Assembly (NCBI GenBank): GCA_963995505.1
Contig: OZ023182.1
Coordinates: 6,254,707 to 6,318,706 of the forward strand
Direction of reading: 5' to 3'
Source: Hypericum androsaemum
Lineage: Eukaryota; Streptophyta; Magnoliopsida; Malpighiales; Hypericaceae
Length of the DNA stretch: 64,000 nt
Below are positions 1 through 12,030 of the stretch, piece after piece. How positions within the stretch are numbered: position 1 is the stretch's first letter; the number at the start of each line of letters is the position of its first letter. The notes beneath the pieces are model-generated. The model was not told where the DNA came from. It did no database searches and saw only the letters and a program-made list of their open reading frames with translations. Position numbers and translations under genes: made by a program.

Positions 1-281
1 TCATCTCATAGAAGCGGCCCCTTCACATTCGATATAGGTGATCTCTTATAAGGAGTATCCTGCCATACCCCACTTATATATATACTCAAAGTATAAGGAT
101 CATTAAAAGCTTAAAGCTTAACCTTCACATGGACAGGTCTATCACTCTTCCATCACAGGAATGGGCAAGGAACTCAATTTCTCGAGTGCTTTGTTCGACC
201 CTAGCCTCACAATTCGGTTGTCCCTTTGAACCTGCAGATCAGGATTTACGATCCAGGTTGGGTTGCCATCATGGGTTTAGG
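1..281 (-). other. Copia region downstream of pol
   Basis: Sequence between the copia stop codon and the missing 3' LTR. It has no open frame of note. The polypurine tract and 3' LTR must lie to the left of the window. Confidence 0.6.
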
Positions 282-3200
282 TCATTTCGTGGGCTTTAAT
301 CCCATTCCCCTCGATGATACCTCAACTTGGTCTCTCGTTAGACCCTTAGTTAATGGATCCGCGATGTTCTCTTTTGACTTTACATAGTCTAAAGATATCA
401 CACCCATTCTCAATAACGTTCTCACGGATTTATGTCTACGACGTATGTGTCTAGACTTTCCATTATACACATTATTTTGTGCTCTTCCAATAGCTGATTG
501 ACTATCACAGTGCACGCTAATGGGAGGCACTGGTTTTGACCACATCGGAATGTCCTCCAAGAAACTTCGGAGCCAATCCGCCTCTTCAGCTGCAAGATCC
601 AACGCTATGAATTCTGATTCCATAGTTGATCTAGCAATGCAAGTTTGTTTGCATGATCTCCACGAGACCGCTGCTCCTCCAAATGTAAATATGTATCCGC
701 TAGTGGATTTTATATTCTTGGAGTCCGAGATCCAGTTCGCGTCTGAATACCCTTCCAGAACGGCTGGATGTCTCGTATAGTGTAATCCAAAGTTAGCAGT
801 GTACCTTAGATATCTAAGGACTCTAACTATCGCTTTCCAATGTTCATAATTGGGATTACTCGTATATCTCGATAATCTGTTAACCGAGTTTGCAATATCT
901 GGTCTAGTATAGTCCATGAGGTACATTAGACTGCCTATAACTCTAGAATATTCTAGTTGTCTCACACTCTCTCCGCGATTCTTGCAGAGACTCGACACCA
1001 CTTCCATAGGAGTTCTCGCAATTACATTGCTATCCTTATCGAATTTGTCAAGTATCTTTTCGACATAGTGACCTTGGGAAAGCGCGTAACCTTCTGAAGT
1101 CTTAGTGATTTTCATCCCAAGTATTACATCAGCTTGTCCCAAGTCTTTCATATCGAAATTTTGTGACAACATTTTCTTGGTAATTTTGATATTATCATTA
1201 TTACCCACGATCAACATGTCATCTACGTAGAGACAAACTATCACATAGTCGTTATCATCTCCTTTCACGTAGACACATTTATCACATTGGTTTATCTGAA
1301 ACCCGTTAGATAGCATTACACTATCAAACTTTTCGTGCCATTGTTTAGGTGCTTGTTTTAGTCCATACAAGGATTTTACAAGTTTACACACCTTATGTTC
1401 TTTACCTGAAACCACAAACCCTTCGGGTTGCTCCATGTAAATCTCCTCTTCCAAATCTCCATTAAGGAAGGCCGTCTTCACATCCATTTGATGGATCTCT
1501 AGGTTAAACAAAGCTGCCAAGGCTATGACTAACCTAATAGACGTTTTCCTGGAGACAGGAGCATATGTGTCAAAATAATCAACACCCTCAGTTTGCTTGT
1601 AGCCTTTAACAACAAGTCTCGCCTTGTACTTATCCACTGTACCATCAGGCTTCATCTTCTTTTTGAAGATCCACTTATGGCCTAGTGGTTTACTACCCGG
1701 AGGTAGATCTACTAGTTCCCAAGTGTGATTATGTAAGATAGACTCTATCTCACTATTCACCGCTTCCTTCCAAAGAGCAGAGTCTGTAGAAGACATTGCT
1801 TCTTTGTAGGTTACTGGATCCTTTTCTAACAGATATGTTAGGAAATCTGATCCGAAAGACTTTTCTTTTCTAGCCCTTTTCCCACGCCTAGGCTCTTCAA
1901 CTTCATCTTGAGGTTTCTCTCCCCCCACAATGCTTCCACTTTGGTCAACTTGACGGTCAACACCAGTTCGAGCTTTGTGAGGAAAGGTTTCCTCAAAGAA
2001 TGAAGCATCCCTAGCTTCTATGATAGTATTTACGTGGATATCAGAGTTATCTGACTTGTGTACCAAGAATCGATAAGCAGCACTATCTTGTGCATAACCG
2101 ATAAACACACAATCCACCGTCTTGGGTCCTATCCTTGTCCTTTTAGGAGGTGGAATCGGAACCTTAGCAAGACATCCCCAAACTCTTAGGAACTTATAGC
2201 TAGGCGCATGACCTTTCCATAATTCGTAAGGTGTTTTAGCCAACTTTTTATGTGGTACCCTGTTGAGCACATAGTTGGCCGAAAGCACCGCTTCCCCCCA
2301 CAAATTCCTTGGTAATCCGGAACTGATAAGCATCGCATTCATCATTTCCTTAAGCGTCCTATTCTTCCTTTCCGCAATTCCATTTTGCTCGGGAGAATAA
2401 GGCGCCGTGGTTTGATGAATGATTCCATTCTCGGCACAAACTTGTGCAAATGGAGATTCATATTCACCACCTCGGTCACTTCGAAGATTTTTGATCTTCT
2501 TGCCAAGTTGGTTCTCAACTTCATTCTTATAGTGAATGAACATGTCTATTGCTTCGTCTTTACTTCTCATCAAGTAGACATAGCAATACCTCGTACAATC
2601 ATCGATAAAAGTTATAAAATAATTTTTACCGCCACGCGTTTGTACGTATTTTAAATCACATACATCGGTGTGGATTAAATCCAACGGTTCCGTCCTTCGC
2701 TCAATCGAGTGGGAAGATGCTTTGGCGTACTTGGCCTCAACACAAGTCTCGCACTTATGTTTGTGATCGATGTTAAACTTTGGTAGTAGGTTAAGTGATA
2801 TTAGCCTTTGCAAAGACTTATAGTTCACATGACCCAGTCTACCATGCCACAAATATGACGAATCCCGAGAATAAGCAACCTTCACTTTCTCATTGGCCTT
2901 ATCGGCAACATTCATTACATTATTGCTCGTGCTAGCCTTATTGGCGGCACCCACATCAATCTTATCACTAGACTTTGCCTTGGGAGCTAAAGTCATTACA
3001 CTCATCTTAAAAAGATTGTTGGTCAAGTAACCCTTGCCAACGAACATCCCTCCCTTGGACATGATGACCTTGTCGGACTCGAACACAAGCCGAAAGCCCC
3101 TCTTGTTGAGCACCACTCCGGAGATAAGATTCTTTCGAATCTCGGGCACATGCAGCACATCAGTCAAGGTCAGCTCCTTGCCCGAGGTCATCTTCAGCAT

Positions 3201-4397
3201 GACCGTCCCCTTGCCTTCAACCTTCGAGACTGCAGAATTTCCCATGTAGCAGTTTTCATCATCGACCGGTTGATAGGTCTTGAACATCCATTTGTTGGCA
3301 CAAATGTGGCGGGTAGCCCCCGTGTCCACCCACCATTCCTTCGAGTTCCCACCCACGAGGTTCACCTCGGACACAACGGCCGTGAGGTGCATCTCATCGA
3401 GGTCGGAGCTCAAGCTAGCCTCCGCAATGTTAGCATTGGCGGGCTTCTTCTTCTTGCCCTTGCTTGGTCCTGCCGTCTTCTTACCCTCCGCGGCTAGACG
3501 TTTGTAGCAATCTTTGGCACGATGGCCGGTCTTGTTGCAAACAAAGCAGGCACCAGTAAAGCTCTTGTTCTGAGCATCTCCCTTGGTGTCATTTGAGCGT
3601 TTCCGCTTGTTCCCACGGGAGCTCCCCCCGGTCTCGACCACATTGGCCTTAGCAACCATGCCACTTGGTTTCTTATCAACCTTTCGGTTGTCTTGCTCGA
3701 TGCGCAACCTTCGGATAAGGTCCTCGAGAGTCATCTTCTTCCTCTTGTGCTTGAGGTACATCTTGAAGTCCTTCCAAGATGGTGGTAATTTCTCAATTAC
3801 CATCGCCACTTGGAGGGCATCATTGATGGCCATTTCCTCCGTTGCAAGATCATGAAAGATCAATTGCAACTCTTCGCATTGTTCCACAACGCTCTTTCCA
3901 TCGACCATCCGATAGTCGTGGAAGCGCCCGGCCACAAATTTCTTTGCACCGGTGTCGTCAACTTTATATTTGTGCTCCAACGATTCCCAAAGATCCTTAG
4001 ACGTTTCTTTGGTATAGTAGACGCCGTAAAGCGAATCGTCGAGAGAACCCAATATATAGTTGCGACATAGGTAATCTTCATGTACCCATGCGCTGTGGAT
4101 CGCAGTTTGATGCGGATCACTCACATTCTCTTTGGGTTTCTCTTCCTTGACATACCGGCTAAAATTCAAGGCGGTCAAGTAGAACAACATTTTTTGTTGC
4201 CATCTCTTGAAATTTCCACTTTTGAACTTTTCCGGTTTCTCAAGATGAGAATACGGCAGTGGCATTGGGTGTCTATGACCCGGCATCACGGCCTCAGCGC
4301 CGCTAGCCCTCACAACAGGAACCTCCTCGTTCAAGTTGTCATTTTCGGTGTTTGTCGCACCGGAGTTGTTAAGCGGGGGAGAGTTGTTATCAGCCAT
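282..4397 (-). CDS. Ty1/copia gag-pol polyprotein (1371 aa, uninterrupted)
   Basis: Polyprotein of a Ty1/copia retrotransposon, in the copia order gag, protease, integrase, reverse transcriptase, RNase H. Gag (UBN2 type) occupies about residues 50-240, followed by a CCHC zinc knuckle (C284, C287, H292, C297). The aspartic protease motif DTGA is at 358-361. The pre-integrase HHCC region begins near 517, and the integrase catalytic triad reads D578, D641, E676 with the canonical 35-residue spacing. Reverse transcriptase starts near 893 and carries YVDD at 1057-1060. RNase H follows, with the YSDANW motif near 1217 and a conserved acidic STMESE motif near 1257. The start is the first methionine of the frame and precedes the gag homology. 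There is no internal stop or frameshift, and length is normal for the family, so the copy is probably young and may have been recently competent. The 3' end is followed by non-coding element sequence. Confidence 0.95.
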   Translation of the reverse strand: MADNNSPPLNNSGATNTENDNLNEEVPVVRASGAEAVMPGHRHPMPLPYSHLEKPEKFKSGNFKRWQQKMLFYLTALNFSRYVKEEKPKENVSDPHQTAIHSAWVHEDYLCRNYILGSLDDSLYGVYYTKETSKDLWESLEHKYKVDDTGAKKFVAGRFHDYRMVDGKSVVEQCEELQLIFHDLATEEMAINDALQVAMVIEKLPPSWKDFKMYLKHKRKKMTLEDLIRRLRIEQDNRKVDKKPSGMVAKANVVETGGSSRGNKRKRSNDTKGDAQNKSFTGACFVCNKTGHRAKDCYKRLAAEGKKTAGPSKGKKKKPANANIAEASLSSDLDEMHLTAVVSEVNLVGGNSKEWWVDTGATRHICANKWMFKTYQPVDDENCYMGNSAVSKVEGKGTVMLKMTSGKELTLTDVLHVPEIRKNLISGVVLNKRGFRLVFESDKVIMSKGGMFVGKGYLTNNLFKMSVMTLAPKAKSSDKIDVGAANKASTSNNVMNVADKANEKVKVAYSRDSSYLWHGRLGHVNYKSLQRLISLNLLPKFNIDHKHKCETCVEAKYAKASSHSIERRTEPLDLIHTDVCDLKYVQTRGGKNYFITFIDDCTRYCYVYLMRSKDEAIDMFIHYKNEVENQLGKKIKNLRSDRGGEYESPFAQVCAENGIIHQTTAPYSPEQNGIAERKNRTLKEMMNAMLISSGLPRNLWGEAVLSANYVLNRVPHKKLAKTPYELWKGHAPSYKFLRVWGCLAKVPIPPPKRTRIGPKTVDCVFIGYAQDSAAYRFLVHKSDNSDIHVNTIIEARDASFFEETFPHKARTGVDRQVDQSGSIVGGEKPQDEVEEPRRGKRARKEKSFGSDFLTYLLEKDPVTYKEAMSSTDSALWKEAVNSEIESILHNHTWELVDLPPGSKPLGHKWIFKKKMKPDGTVDKYKARLVVKGYKQTEGVDYFDTYAPVSRKTSIRLVIALAALFNLEIHQMDVKTAFLNGDLEEEIYMEQPEGFVVSGKEHKVCKLVKSLYGLKQAPKQWHEKFDSVMLSNGFQINQCDKCVYVKGDDNDYVIVCLYVDDMLIVGNNDNIKITKKMLSQNFDMKDLGQADVILGMKITKTSEGYALSQGHYVEKILDKFDKDSNVIARTPMEVVSSLCKNRGESVRQLEYSRVIGSLMYLMDYTRPDIANSVNRLSRYTSNPNYEHWKAIVRVLRYLRYTANFGLHYTRHPAVLEGYSDANWISDSKNIKSTSGYIFTFGGAAVSWRSCKQTCIARSTMESEFIALDLAAEEADWLRSFLEDIPMWSKPVPPISVHCDSQSAIGRAQNNVYNGKSRHIRRRHKSVRTLLRMGVISLDYVKSKENIADPLTKGLTRDQVEVSSRGMGLKPTK

Positions 4398-5420
4398 CTA
4401 AAAAATATCACCAATACACGCGCGTAAGTAATGGGTTTTATCGAACAGAAAAACCCAACAATATCTTAAAGATTATAATAGTTGTAGTACTAGAGCCGAA
4501 TACTGATCAACCGGATACTAACACTTTTATGCAGAGAGAAGCAATATAAAATTGAACGTGACACGAATAATTATACTAATTAATTATTTCCCTTCTGTTC
4601 CGTTGCAGGATGCTATTTAAGTCCAAATTAATTTATGCCGATTTACTATACTCCACAAAACACTATTAATAGAATGAACGAAAGCAAGATTCAATCATGA
4701 AAGGGTTAGTTGTCCAAAAACTATTAAATTAATGAACTTCTTATTCTTTCACAGAAACAGATTAACGCACCAACTTATTGTAATGAACTACTGTCTCATC
4801 AATTTTATTTTTTTCCACTACAAAAACAAGTGATAGTTACGAAAATAATAGTACGTTAAGTTAGGCCAAATTAAGGTTCTGTGCGCAGCGACTTTGCAAA
4901 TAAACCGACGAGAGCAGATTACAGATTCCTGAATTCGACAATAGCGATAGTTGTTCACGATTAATAAACCACTATACTAATATAATAAGAGTTTAAGATT
5001 ATTGAAATAAATATTAGTAAATAATGGTTTAATACGAGTATGCAAATATAGATCGTAAGCATATAAAGAGAAGAGTTTAGAGGTATGCTCACAATCACAC
5101 TTGTGAGTAAGTGTGTACAACCGTCTTCTTCGAGCTAGGGATTTCGGATGCAATCCTGGACGAGGCCACAGTTTTACCGTGTGCCCTTAAACTCTTATTA
5201 CCCGCCTATATGCTTCAGGCCTCCGTGGGTAAGAGAGTTCCCAAGGTACAACGCCCAACCTCGTGTACAAAGGAAGCACTTTCGTACACCTTTCGAACCT
5301 TTCGTAGCCTTAGAACTCCGACACAAATGAAAGTGAGAAATGCTATGCTATGGAGGGAGAAGTAGAGAGCTCAAGGAAGAGTGTGAGCTGGGATGATTTG
5401 GAATGAAGGAGGTGGGCTCC

Positions 5421-5428
5421 TTTTATAG
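5421..5428 (-). promoter_or_regulatory. TATA box of the copia LTR
   Basis: On the minus strand the sequence reads CCTATAAAAGG. It lies about 880 bp inside the LTR start and about 1 kb upstream of the gag start, a suitable position for the U3/R boundary. No other good TATA was seen in the LTR. Confidence 0.6.
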
Positions 5429-5755
5429 GCAGCCTTGGACCTCCAACAGCCAAATTCGGATTTAATAGGGCCATTAACCCACCCATTAAATGGGCTGTTA
5501 CAAGACCCATAAAACCCCCATATTCATTAGGCTGTTATCCCATTTATTGGTTTGAATTTAAATTCGAAATTTAAATTCAAAGCCACCTGGAAGGTGAAGA
5601 AGGTTCCAGAGTGTGGGCTTGTCCAAACGGAAGTCCAAGAAGCCCAGAGGACTTTTTGGGCCTAGGATCGCTACAACAAGTCCGGCCCAGTTCTAAAAAG
5701 ATAAGGCCCTGGAACCTGGAACAATTCCCACAAACCCACAATCCCGCAACCCGCA

Positions 5756-5807
<52 letters not shown>

Positions 5808-5905
5808 GCCCGGCCCGGTCCGGGTCGGGACGGGGCGGGGCGGGGCGCGTGCGCGTGCGTGCGTGCCGAGCCGAGCCGAGCCGGACGGACGGACGGACGG
5901 ACGGC
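5756..5905. repeat. GC-rich simple repeats inside the copia LTR
   Basis: About eight copies of CCCGAG (5756-5803), then CCCGG runs, then GGGTCGGGACGGGGCGGGG (5822-5840), then GC alternation (GTGCGTGC), GAGCC repeats and a GGAC tetranucleotide tract. C-runs on one side and G-runs on the other make both strands locally G-quadruplex capable. Surrounding element sequence is AT-rich. Confidence 0.9.
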
Positions 5906-6303
5906 GCGAGAAGCCTCTCCCTTCTCCACCAGTTTACCCATGCTAGACTTCTAGTCCCTTATAAACTTGTCTCAGCATGGTGCGCTAACCAATGTGGGAT
6001 TGTGCTTATTTTAATAACAACCATACCACTTTAAAGTCAATTTTTTATTCACCCCGAGAATTGGATTTTCGCAAGTGTTATACATCGTTACGAAGCTCTA
6101 TCAACGAGCTTCGTATTGACCTCACAAACACCCAAAATCAATTGGTGTGACCTTCAATTAAATTAGCTCAAAGTTGCCCACTAATTACTTAGTTATTATA
6201 TTTAATTAGGATTCTCCCTCTAATTAAATATTTGGGCCAAAGCCCAATACACTCACTTGTATTGGGCCATCTCTTCCTTGGTTAATAAACCAATTCTCCA
6301 ACA

Positions 6304-7827
6304 ATTTTCATCAAGTCATGTCAAGTCTTATGATTGTTTTAGTATATTTGTTTCATGGAGTAGACTTCTACCATTTATCATATTTTGTGATAGGAAGTGA
6401 AGCTCATTGAAGGCCGTTGGAGAGGTGATTTCGAGAGACCATATTTTAAGAGGCACAACTTTCTGCTCGAGTGTCCAATTACATCAAATGAGATACCGTT
6501 GGAAAGCTTGAAGATGGAACTATATATTTTTCTTTTATGGTCAAGACCAAATTCGGACCCGAAGAGGGTCAAAAATAGAAAATACAAAGATGTGATGAAG
6601 CTGTGTAGCACAACTGGCAATGGGAAGTTAACTGTCGATCATCAGTCATGCCTTGAAGGCTTCTCATGGCCAGTGCATTGGCGATCGACAGGGGGTGGAC
6701 ATAAAGTTTTACGAAGACATAACTGGCGGCCGCCAGTTCATTAGTGGTCGCCAGTCCCCCGAGACAGATTTTTCTAATGCTTCTTAATTAGCCAGATTTC
6801 AGATTTGTTTTAGTTTTATTTGACTCTTGGTCTCCTATTTCGGTCTTAGGACCATAATTATATTATTTATCTCATTACTTGGCTAGCAAGACTTTTAGTT
6901 TAGGTTAACCTCCTCTAGGTTTTTCTATTTTCGTGTTAGACGTTTGGCTATATATAAGCTTTAGTCTCTTAGGTTTTATACATACTTTCTACTGCAATAT
7001 TGAGACTACTTTTGATCATTAATAAAGTCACGATTCTGGGTAGCTAGGGGAGGAGATCAGCGAGGCTTGTTCGAACGTCTAAGCTTTCTCTATCTCTATC
7101 TTTTATGCTATTCGTTATTATGTCTTTCATTAATATCATGTGCTTTATGATTATGCTTAGTGAGTAGTTCTCTTGTGAGTGCGATGCCCTAATTATGTGA
7201 TTGATTATCTATGTTAGATTGTGGTTTGAATATCTTTGACATTAGTTATTAGTTGGTATACTTAATGCTTAATCTAAATTAGCTATTTAGATTATGATTA
7301 GAGTTAGCAAGAGTGGACCAAGAGGCACTTGAGTTAATGGAAAGAACTAATTAGCATATTCTTATATATTAATAAGATGTCTTAATATCGTAACAGTAAC
7401 ATGTTATGAAGAATCTTCATAATTGGATTAGTCTAGTTCTAGGTCTAATAGATGAGCGAAAGCGTTAATTAGTAACCTAGGTCTTTGCTAGTTTAGTTTT
7501 GTCACCCTAATGAGCGAAAGCGTTAGGGAGATACTTTAGAACACTCCGGGTACTAGTTGGAGCTTCATAAGAACCATAATCTCGACATAGGTAATTAATT
7601 CATAAGGGTATCGTGCTCGTTTATCTCCATTAAATTTATAACTCTTTTATTTTCGTACTGCTTAGTTTACTTTCTTTCAATCCATTACCTACCTTATAAA
7701 TCTCTTAATTCTTCCGCTTCATATAATAGATTGCCTTGATTTCGTATTCCAACCCTCAGTTACGAACCTTACTTAATCACATACTATTTGGTTATGTGTT
7801 TAATTGTTCTCAATTTTGCGTATAACA
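6304..7827 (+). repeat. 5' LTR of Athila-like gypsy element (left end split off by the copia insertion)
   Basis: Aligns by eye with 11801-12013 plus 13279-14545, the second LTR of the same element. It ends in ATAACA at 7827, directly before a primer-binding-like site. The first roughly 65 bp of this LTR lie beyond the left end of the window, on the other side of the copia element. Clear matches include the block around 6390-6500 against 11888-12000 and the run 6720-7790 against 13490-14530. Confidence 0.85.
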
Positions 7828-7830
7828 AAT

Positions 7831-7847
7831 TGGCACCGTCGACACGG
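7831..7847 (+). other. Primer binding site, gypsy element
   Basis: TGGCACCGTCGACACGG lies three bases after the LTR end. It resembles the TGGCGCCGTTGCCGGGG site used by Athila/Tat-type plant gypsy elements, with several substitutions. Confidence 0.6.
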
Positions 7848-8221
7848 AACTTTGATTTTAGGACATAAAATCAAAGCAATTGATTTTGTGTAGCAGCCTT
7901 GCTAATTTTGTGTGCTCTCTTTTTCAGGATTCTCTAGTGCATGCCAAGAATCTGGAGTGAAGGACTAGACTTGACACAAACGATATGCTTAAGGTTGACA
8001 TCAGAGCACTCGAAAGGATAATTAGGCGTGAGAAGAGAGACCAAGCCAAAGCAATGTCACACAATCAGGAAGAGTGAGTGCTCTAGGCTTTAGGGGACGC
8101 TCCGCGAAGAAGGACGTTGTTGGAATCATCTGTTTCTACGTGGAATGGGAATCCTAATAGTTTACAACAACCACTTGAAGGTCCCACCTCTTTCCAGATT
8201 CTATGATCCATCATCGGAATA

Positions 8222-9684
8222 TTGCAAAACTCGGTCCAATTTGGCTGCTTGCCAAGCGAAGAACCTCGAGACCATCTTTCTCGCTTTGAAGATATCTGCA
8301 ACATCACGAAGTTTCAAAATGTCAATGATGATGTCTTGAAGCTGCGTCTCTTTCACTTTTCTCTGAAAGATCGAGCTCGCATCTGGTACAACAAGTTGAA
8401 AGGAGAGACGATTCAAAGTTAGAATGATCTGGCCCATGCTTTCCTACGTAAGTTCTTTTCTATGGCCAAGACAGCCAAACTCTTGCAAGAAATTAACACA
8501 TTTGTGCAAGAAGATAGGGAGAGCATCTATGAAGCCTGGGAATGGTTCACGGATCTTCAAAGTGTCTTTCCTCAACATGGCATAACTCAGGACAACCTCA
8601 TAAAAATCTTTTACAATGGGTTAGATGGCCCGTCCCGTGATCATATTGATGCCTCCTCTCAATGGGTATTCTTGAGGAAGACTGCTGATGAAGTTACTCG
8701 CTTAATGAAGGAGATGGCTGAAGTCAATAGTATGTGGCCAAAAGAACGTGCTAGGTAACCATGTAAGGAAGCAACCCGAGGAGTACTCGAAGTGAATGCC
8801 AACATAAAGCTCAAAGTTCAAATAGAAGCACTTACCAAAATACTTGAAAATTTGACGAGGACAAGGAACATGCAGCTATGGTGTAAGACATTTGTCAGCT
8901 TTGCAAAGGAGCACATCCCACAACTGACTGTCTAATGTTGGAAGAGATTCAGGCCATTGTTGATAGAACACCACCAGGAATGGGCTACTCAAAGCAAACA
9001 AATGCTTAGCCAAATTTCTCTCGATTTGGCCAGCAGACAAACAACACTGGTGCTCAGCAAGAACCCAGAAAGACATATTTAGCAGATCAAGTCAAAGAAA
9101 TGGGTGAGAAGATTGATCAATTAGTGGGAGACCAAGTCAACATCTTCTCCAAGATTGACTAATTGGTAGGGGTAGTCTAGCAATCCATTCAACAACAAAC
9201 TATAACTGTGCAGCGGATGGATCATTGTGAGGCACGTCAATAAGAGTTTGAGACATACCTGAAAGGGCAGGCCACACAACTCAAGGAGATGGAGATTGAA
9301 CTCAAAAATTTGGCTGCAGCAAACACTCAAAGGGAAATAGGTGCTCTACCCAGCAACATGGAGTCGAACCCGCGAGAACAAGTGATGGCCATCACAGTGA
9401 TGAGTGTGGACAAGGATGATGAACCATGTATTCCTCCACCACCGTATGTCACTCCACCTCCATTCCCTCAAAGACTCCGGAGAAAGCCACCAGTTGAGAA
9501 CAAACCCACTTCAAAAGAATATGCCGAACCGATCAAGCCAGCCGTACAGGATGAGGTAGTTACTGAAAAGAAGGAGCCACCAGCCTATATCAGTGAAAAA
9601 GAGGATTCTTATGTTCCTCCACCATCACCTCAACAAGTCGAGAAGGAAGCAGTTATCGATGAGAAGGCCCTTGAATTCATATAG
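8222..9684 (+). pseudogene. Degenerate gypsy gag
   Basis: A retrotransposon-gag domain is readable from 8222: GCLPSEEPRDHLSRFEDICN, then SLKDRARIW, then a block starting AFLRKFFSMAKTAKL and FYNGLDGPSRDHID. This order is typical of Athila/Tat gag. An in-frame TAG at 8420-8422 replaces the tryptophan expected after IQS, and another stop follows KERAR at 8756-8758. The remainder to 9684 is a proline- and glutamate-rich linker in another frame. It is not translatable as one gag protein. Confidence 0.8.
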
Positions 9685-9687
9685 ATA

Positions 9688-10251
9688 ATGGAAGAAATTC
9701 AAAGCCATGTTTCTTTCTTGGAGATGTTAGATAAAAGGCTGCAATATGCTGAGTTTCTGAAAGAAATCTTCGCGAGGAAGAAGAGGCAGAATGATGGCAA
9801 GACGACCCCTTTGGTAGAAAATGGCATACCGCCAAAACTAAAAGATCCAAATAATTTTACTATTCCTTGCAATATTGATGGTATTCAATTTCTGCATTGC
9901 TTATGTGATTTGGGTGTCAATGTTAACCTCATGCCTCTAACTATTTTTAGGAAACTTGGACTTGGAGGCCTCAAGCCAACGGAGATCTACCTTCAACTAG
10001 CTGATCAATCAGTCACAAGGCCACATGGAATCGTGGAGGATGTGATAATCAAAGTCGACAAGTCCTTCATACCCGTAGACTTTGTGGTGCTGGACTACGC
10101 TGCAGATGCAAGTTACCCACTAATTCTAGGACGTCCATTCCTCAACACTTGTCATGTAATGGTGGACGTCTACAATGGAAAGCTACTTCTCCGCATATGC
10201 CCAGATAAAATAGAGTTCCAAGTAACCGATAAGCGCCTCCGTCCACCGTAG
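9688..10251 (+). CDS. Gypsy aspartic protease (retropepsin) fragment
   Basis: This 187-residue frame has the Athila-type retropepsin pattern: TIPCNIDG, then CDLGVNVNLMP with the catalytic D at about residue 74, then KLGLGGLKPTEIYLQLAD, and a second conserved block PVDFVVLDY ending near ILGRPFL. In many relatives the active site reads CDLGAS; here it is CDLGVN. The start is nominal, because the protein would normally be part of gag-pro. The frame ends in a stop with no reverse transcriptase following, so pol is missing. Confidence 0.8.
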   Translation: MEEIQSHVSFLEMLDKRLQYAEFLKEIFARKKRQNDGKTTPLVENGIPPKLKDPNNFTIPCNIDGIQFLHCLCDLGVNVNLMPLTIFRKLGLGGLKPTEIYLQLADQSVTRPHGIVEDVIIKVDKSFIPVDFVVLDYAADASYPLILGRPFLNTCHVMVDVYNGKLLLRICPDKIEFQVTDKRLRPP

Positions 10252-11724
10252 TGCCAAAGGGAGTTACGCAGTCAAGCTAACGACTCTAAATTAGCACGTT
10301 TAGTATTTAATTATATTTTATATTTATTTCAGTATTGTAATGTTCATTTAGTATTTTAGTGGCCTTTGCAGGAGATTTCAAAAAGGGGAAAACTAAGCTG
10401 AAGCAGAATTAGCCAGTCGCTACAGAAAATTCAATGCACGAAAAGGCAGTTAGAGCGAAACACCACTAACCTTCCCCACCGCCTCCTTCTCGAGATTGAC
10501 AGGGCAGTACCAGTCTTCTCCTCTTTTCATTTCTGTTATACGTCTATTTATGTTCCTGTTTATGTGCCTTGTGATGTTCTTGTTTCATGTCTTGTGATGT
10601 TTGTTTGTGTCTTGCCTCCACATTGAGGACACTGTGTTCAATAAGTGTGGGGGGTGTCAAACATATATTTTTGTTTCGGTTTAGTGTATGCGATCAAGTC
10701 TAGGTGTCAGGTAGGAGTGTGCTTAAGTCTGATATGGTGTCATAAGCAGATGAGAAAACTTCACCCTTGAATTGTTGGCTTCCTAGTAACCGAATATCCT
10801 TAGCAAGGTTCATGTCAGGACAAGGATAGCAAGGATAAGATTAAGCCCATATTGAGAAGTGGTTCTTACTTTTCAAAATCTCATAATTGGATTAGGTGAT
10901 TGCTAGGTACGGAACCAAGAGAAGACATGAGTAGTTGAGGGAACACGTTCTTAGTAACCGAACCCCGCTTGTATATTAAAAGGTTTTAGCTAACTTGTGC
11001 ATTAACCGAGTGATGTGCTTACTGTCAAAAACCTATTTTTGAAAATCTTTTAGGCGAAGAGCAACGGTTAGGTCAAAATTGGAATAAAGCCCCTACCCGA
11101 AAGAAAAAAAAAATAGAGAAAGGGGTGTGGAATGTGAAAGAAAAAGAAAAAATAAAAATGATGAAAAAATGGAAAAATGAAAAAATGAAAAAAAGTGATG
11201 AAAAGAAAAAAAAGGATGGGATGGAAGTAGTTGTGGAATGTACAGAATGTTTAATGCTATATGTGGATTGTGATTTGTGAATGGGTGGTGTGAAAAGATC
11301 CATAAAAATAGAAAGATGGATATTGGTAGGGGTGAACTCCAGCCTAACCGGGATAAGCTCGGAGATCGTTGTAGGAAAACAAGTGAGCCATGGGGTTTGT
11401 GTTGGACTTTGCCTACCAATCTACGAGTGAACTCATAAGACGCCAACTGAGTGAAGCTAACCACTAATCTGAAACTATTTTGGGGCTAAGTAAAATGATG
11501 GAGCAATGTGGTCTTAATTATCTCTTCATGTCATGTGCTTCTTGCGGTATTGTTTCTAGTAATCTTCACTATTTTCTGAATGATAAAATTATGGGAAACT
11601 GCTTTGATTTGCGGGCTAGACTTGAATTGCAGAATTGAGCTGATATGAGGTTTTCTCATTGCTAGTGGGCCAACAATTGTTAGTGTGTCTGATGTGCCTT
11701 ACTTGAGGACAAGCAAGGAAATAA

Positions 11725-11735
11725 GTGTGGGGGTG
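11725..11735 (+). other. Polypurine tract before the gypsy 3' LTR
   Basis: GTGTGGGGGTG lies immediately upstream of the LTR start TGATGAGTGTGTAAATG at 11736. This is a usual arrangement in Athila/Tat-like elements. Confidence 0.65.
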
Positions 11736-12030
11736 TGATGAGTGTGTAAATGCTCATGATTTGGCATATGTTTTGTGCGTGTTTAGTCATGATTTAAATT
11801 ATTTTCATCATTTCATGTCAAGTCTTATGATTGTTTTAGTATATTTATTTCATGGAGTGGACTTCTACCCTTTATCATATTTTGTGATAGGAAGTGAAGC
11901 TCATTGAAGGCCGTTGAAGGGGTGATTTCGAGACACCATATTTCAAGAGGCACAACTTTCTACTCGAGTGTCTAATTACATCAAATGAGATACTGTTGGA
12001 AAGCTTGAAGAGAGATCTACATTTTAGCTT

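Larger units (their letters stand above)
1..6303 (-). mobile_element. Ty1/copia LTR retrotransposon, 3' part outside the window
   Basis: Read on the minus strand, the element starts at 6303 with TGTTGGAGAATTGG, a typical LTR start. It continues through a long leader and one complete gag-pol frame, and runs off the window at position 1 before its 3' LTR. The right edge is exact: sequence resuming at 6304 (ATTTTCATCA) aligns with 11801 in the other LTR of the host gypsy element, so the host LTR was cut here. ATTTT at 6304-6308 is the expected 5-bp target duplication, whose partner lies to the left of the window. I could not place the inner end of the 5' LTR or a primer binding site; the usual TGGTATCAGAGC does not occur between the frame and 6303. 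Confidence 0.9.
4398..6303 (-). repeat. Copia 5' LTR plus untranslated leader
   Basis: Non-coding region upstream of the polyprotein start. On the minus strand it contains the LTR start at 6303, a GC-rich simple-repeat block (5756-5905), a TATA box at 5421-5428 and an AT-rich leader ending immediately before the ATG. The LTR/leader boundary is not resolved because the second LTR is absent. Several short forward ORFs here are artefacts of the simple repeats. Confidence 0.7.
7828..11735 (+). mobile_element. Internal region of a non-autonomous Athila-like gypsy element
   Basis: The 3.9-kb internal region runs from the primer binding site to a purine-rich tract just before the 3' LTR. It encodes only gag and a retropepsin; I found no reverse transcriptase, RNase H or integrase on either strand. 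The copy therefore depends on another element. From 10252 to 11735 no coding sequence is seen: this part holds low-complexity A-rich and G-rich DNA and a copy of the polypurine-like motif at about 10641-10658. Confidence 0.8.

Noticed and set aside
520..4427. Forward-strand open frames across the copia polyprotein
   Set aside because: They are antisense shadows of the intact minus-strand gag-pol frame and lack domains of their own.
4398..5400. Primer binding site for the copia element
   Set aside because: Several TGG-starting stretches exist on the minus strand, but none matches a tRNA 3' end convincingly, so none is reported.
5611..5946. GC-rich frames on both strands with Arg-Ala or Leu-Gly dipeptide runs
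   Set aside because: Produced by translation of the CCCGAG simple repeat; no start context or homology.
11073..11464. Phe/Ser-rich minus-strand frames
   Set aside because: They read an A-rich low-complexity tract in the gypsy internal region.
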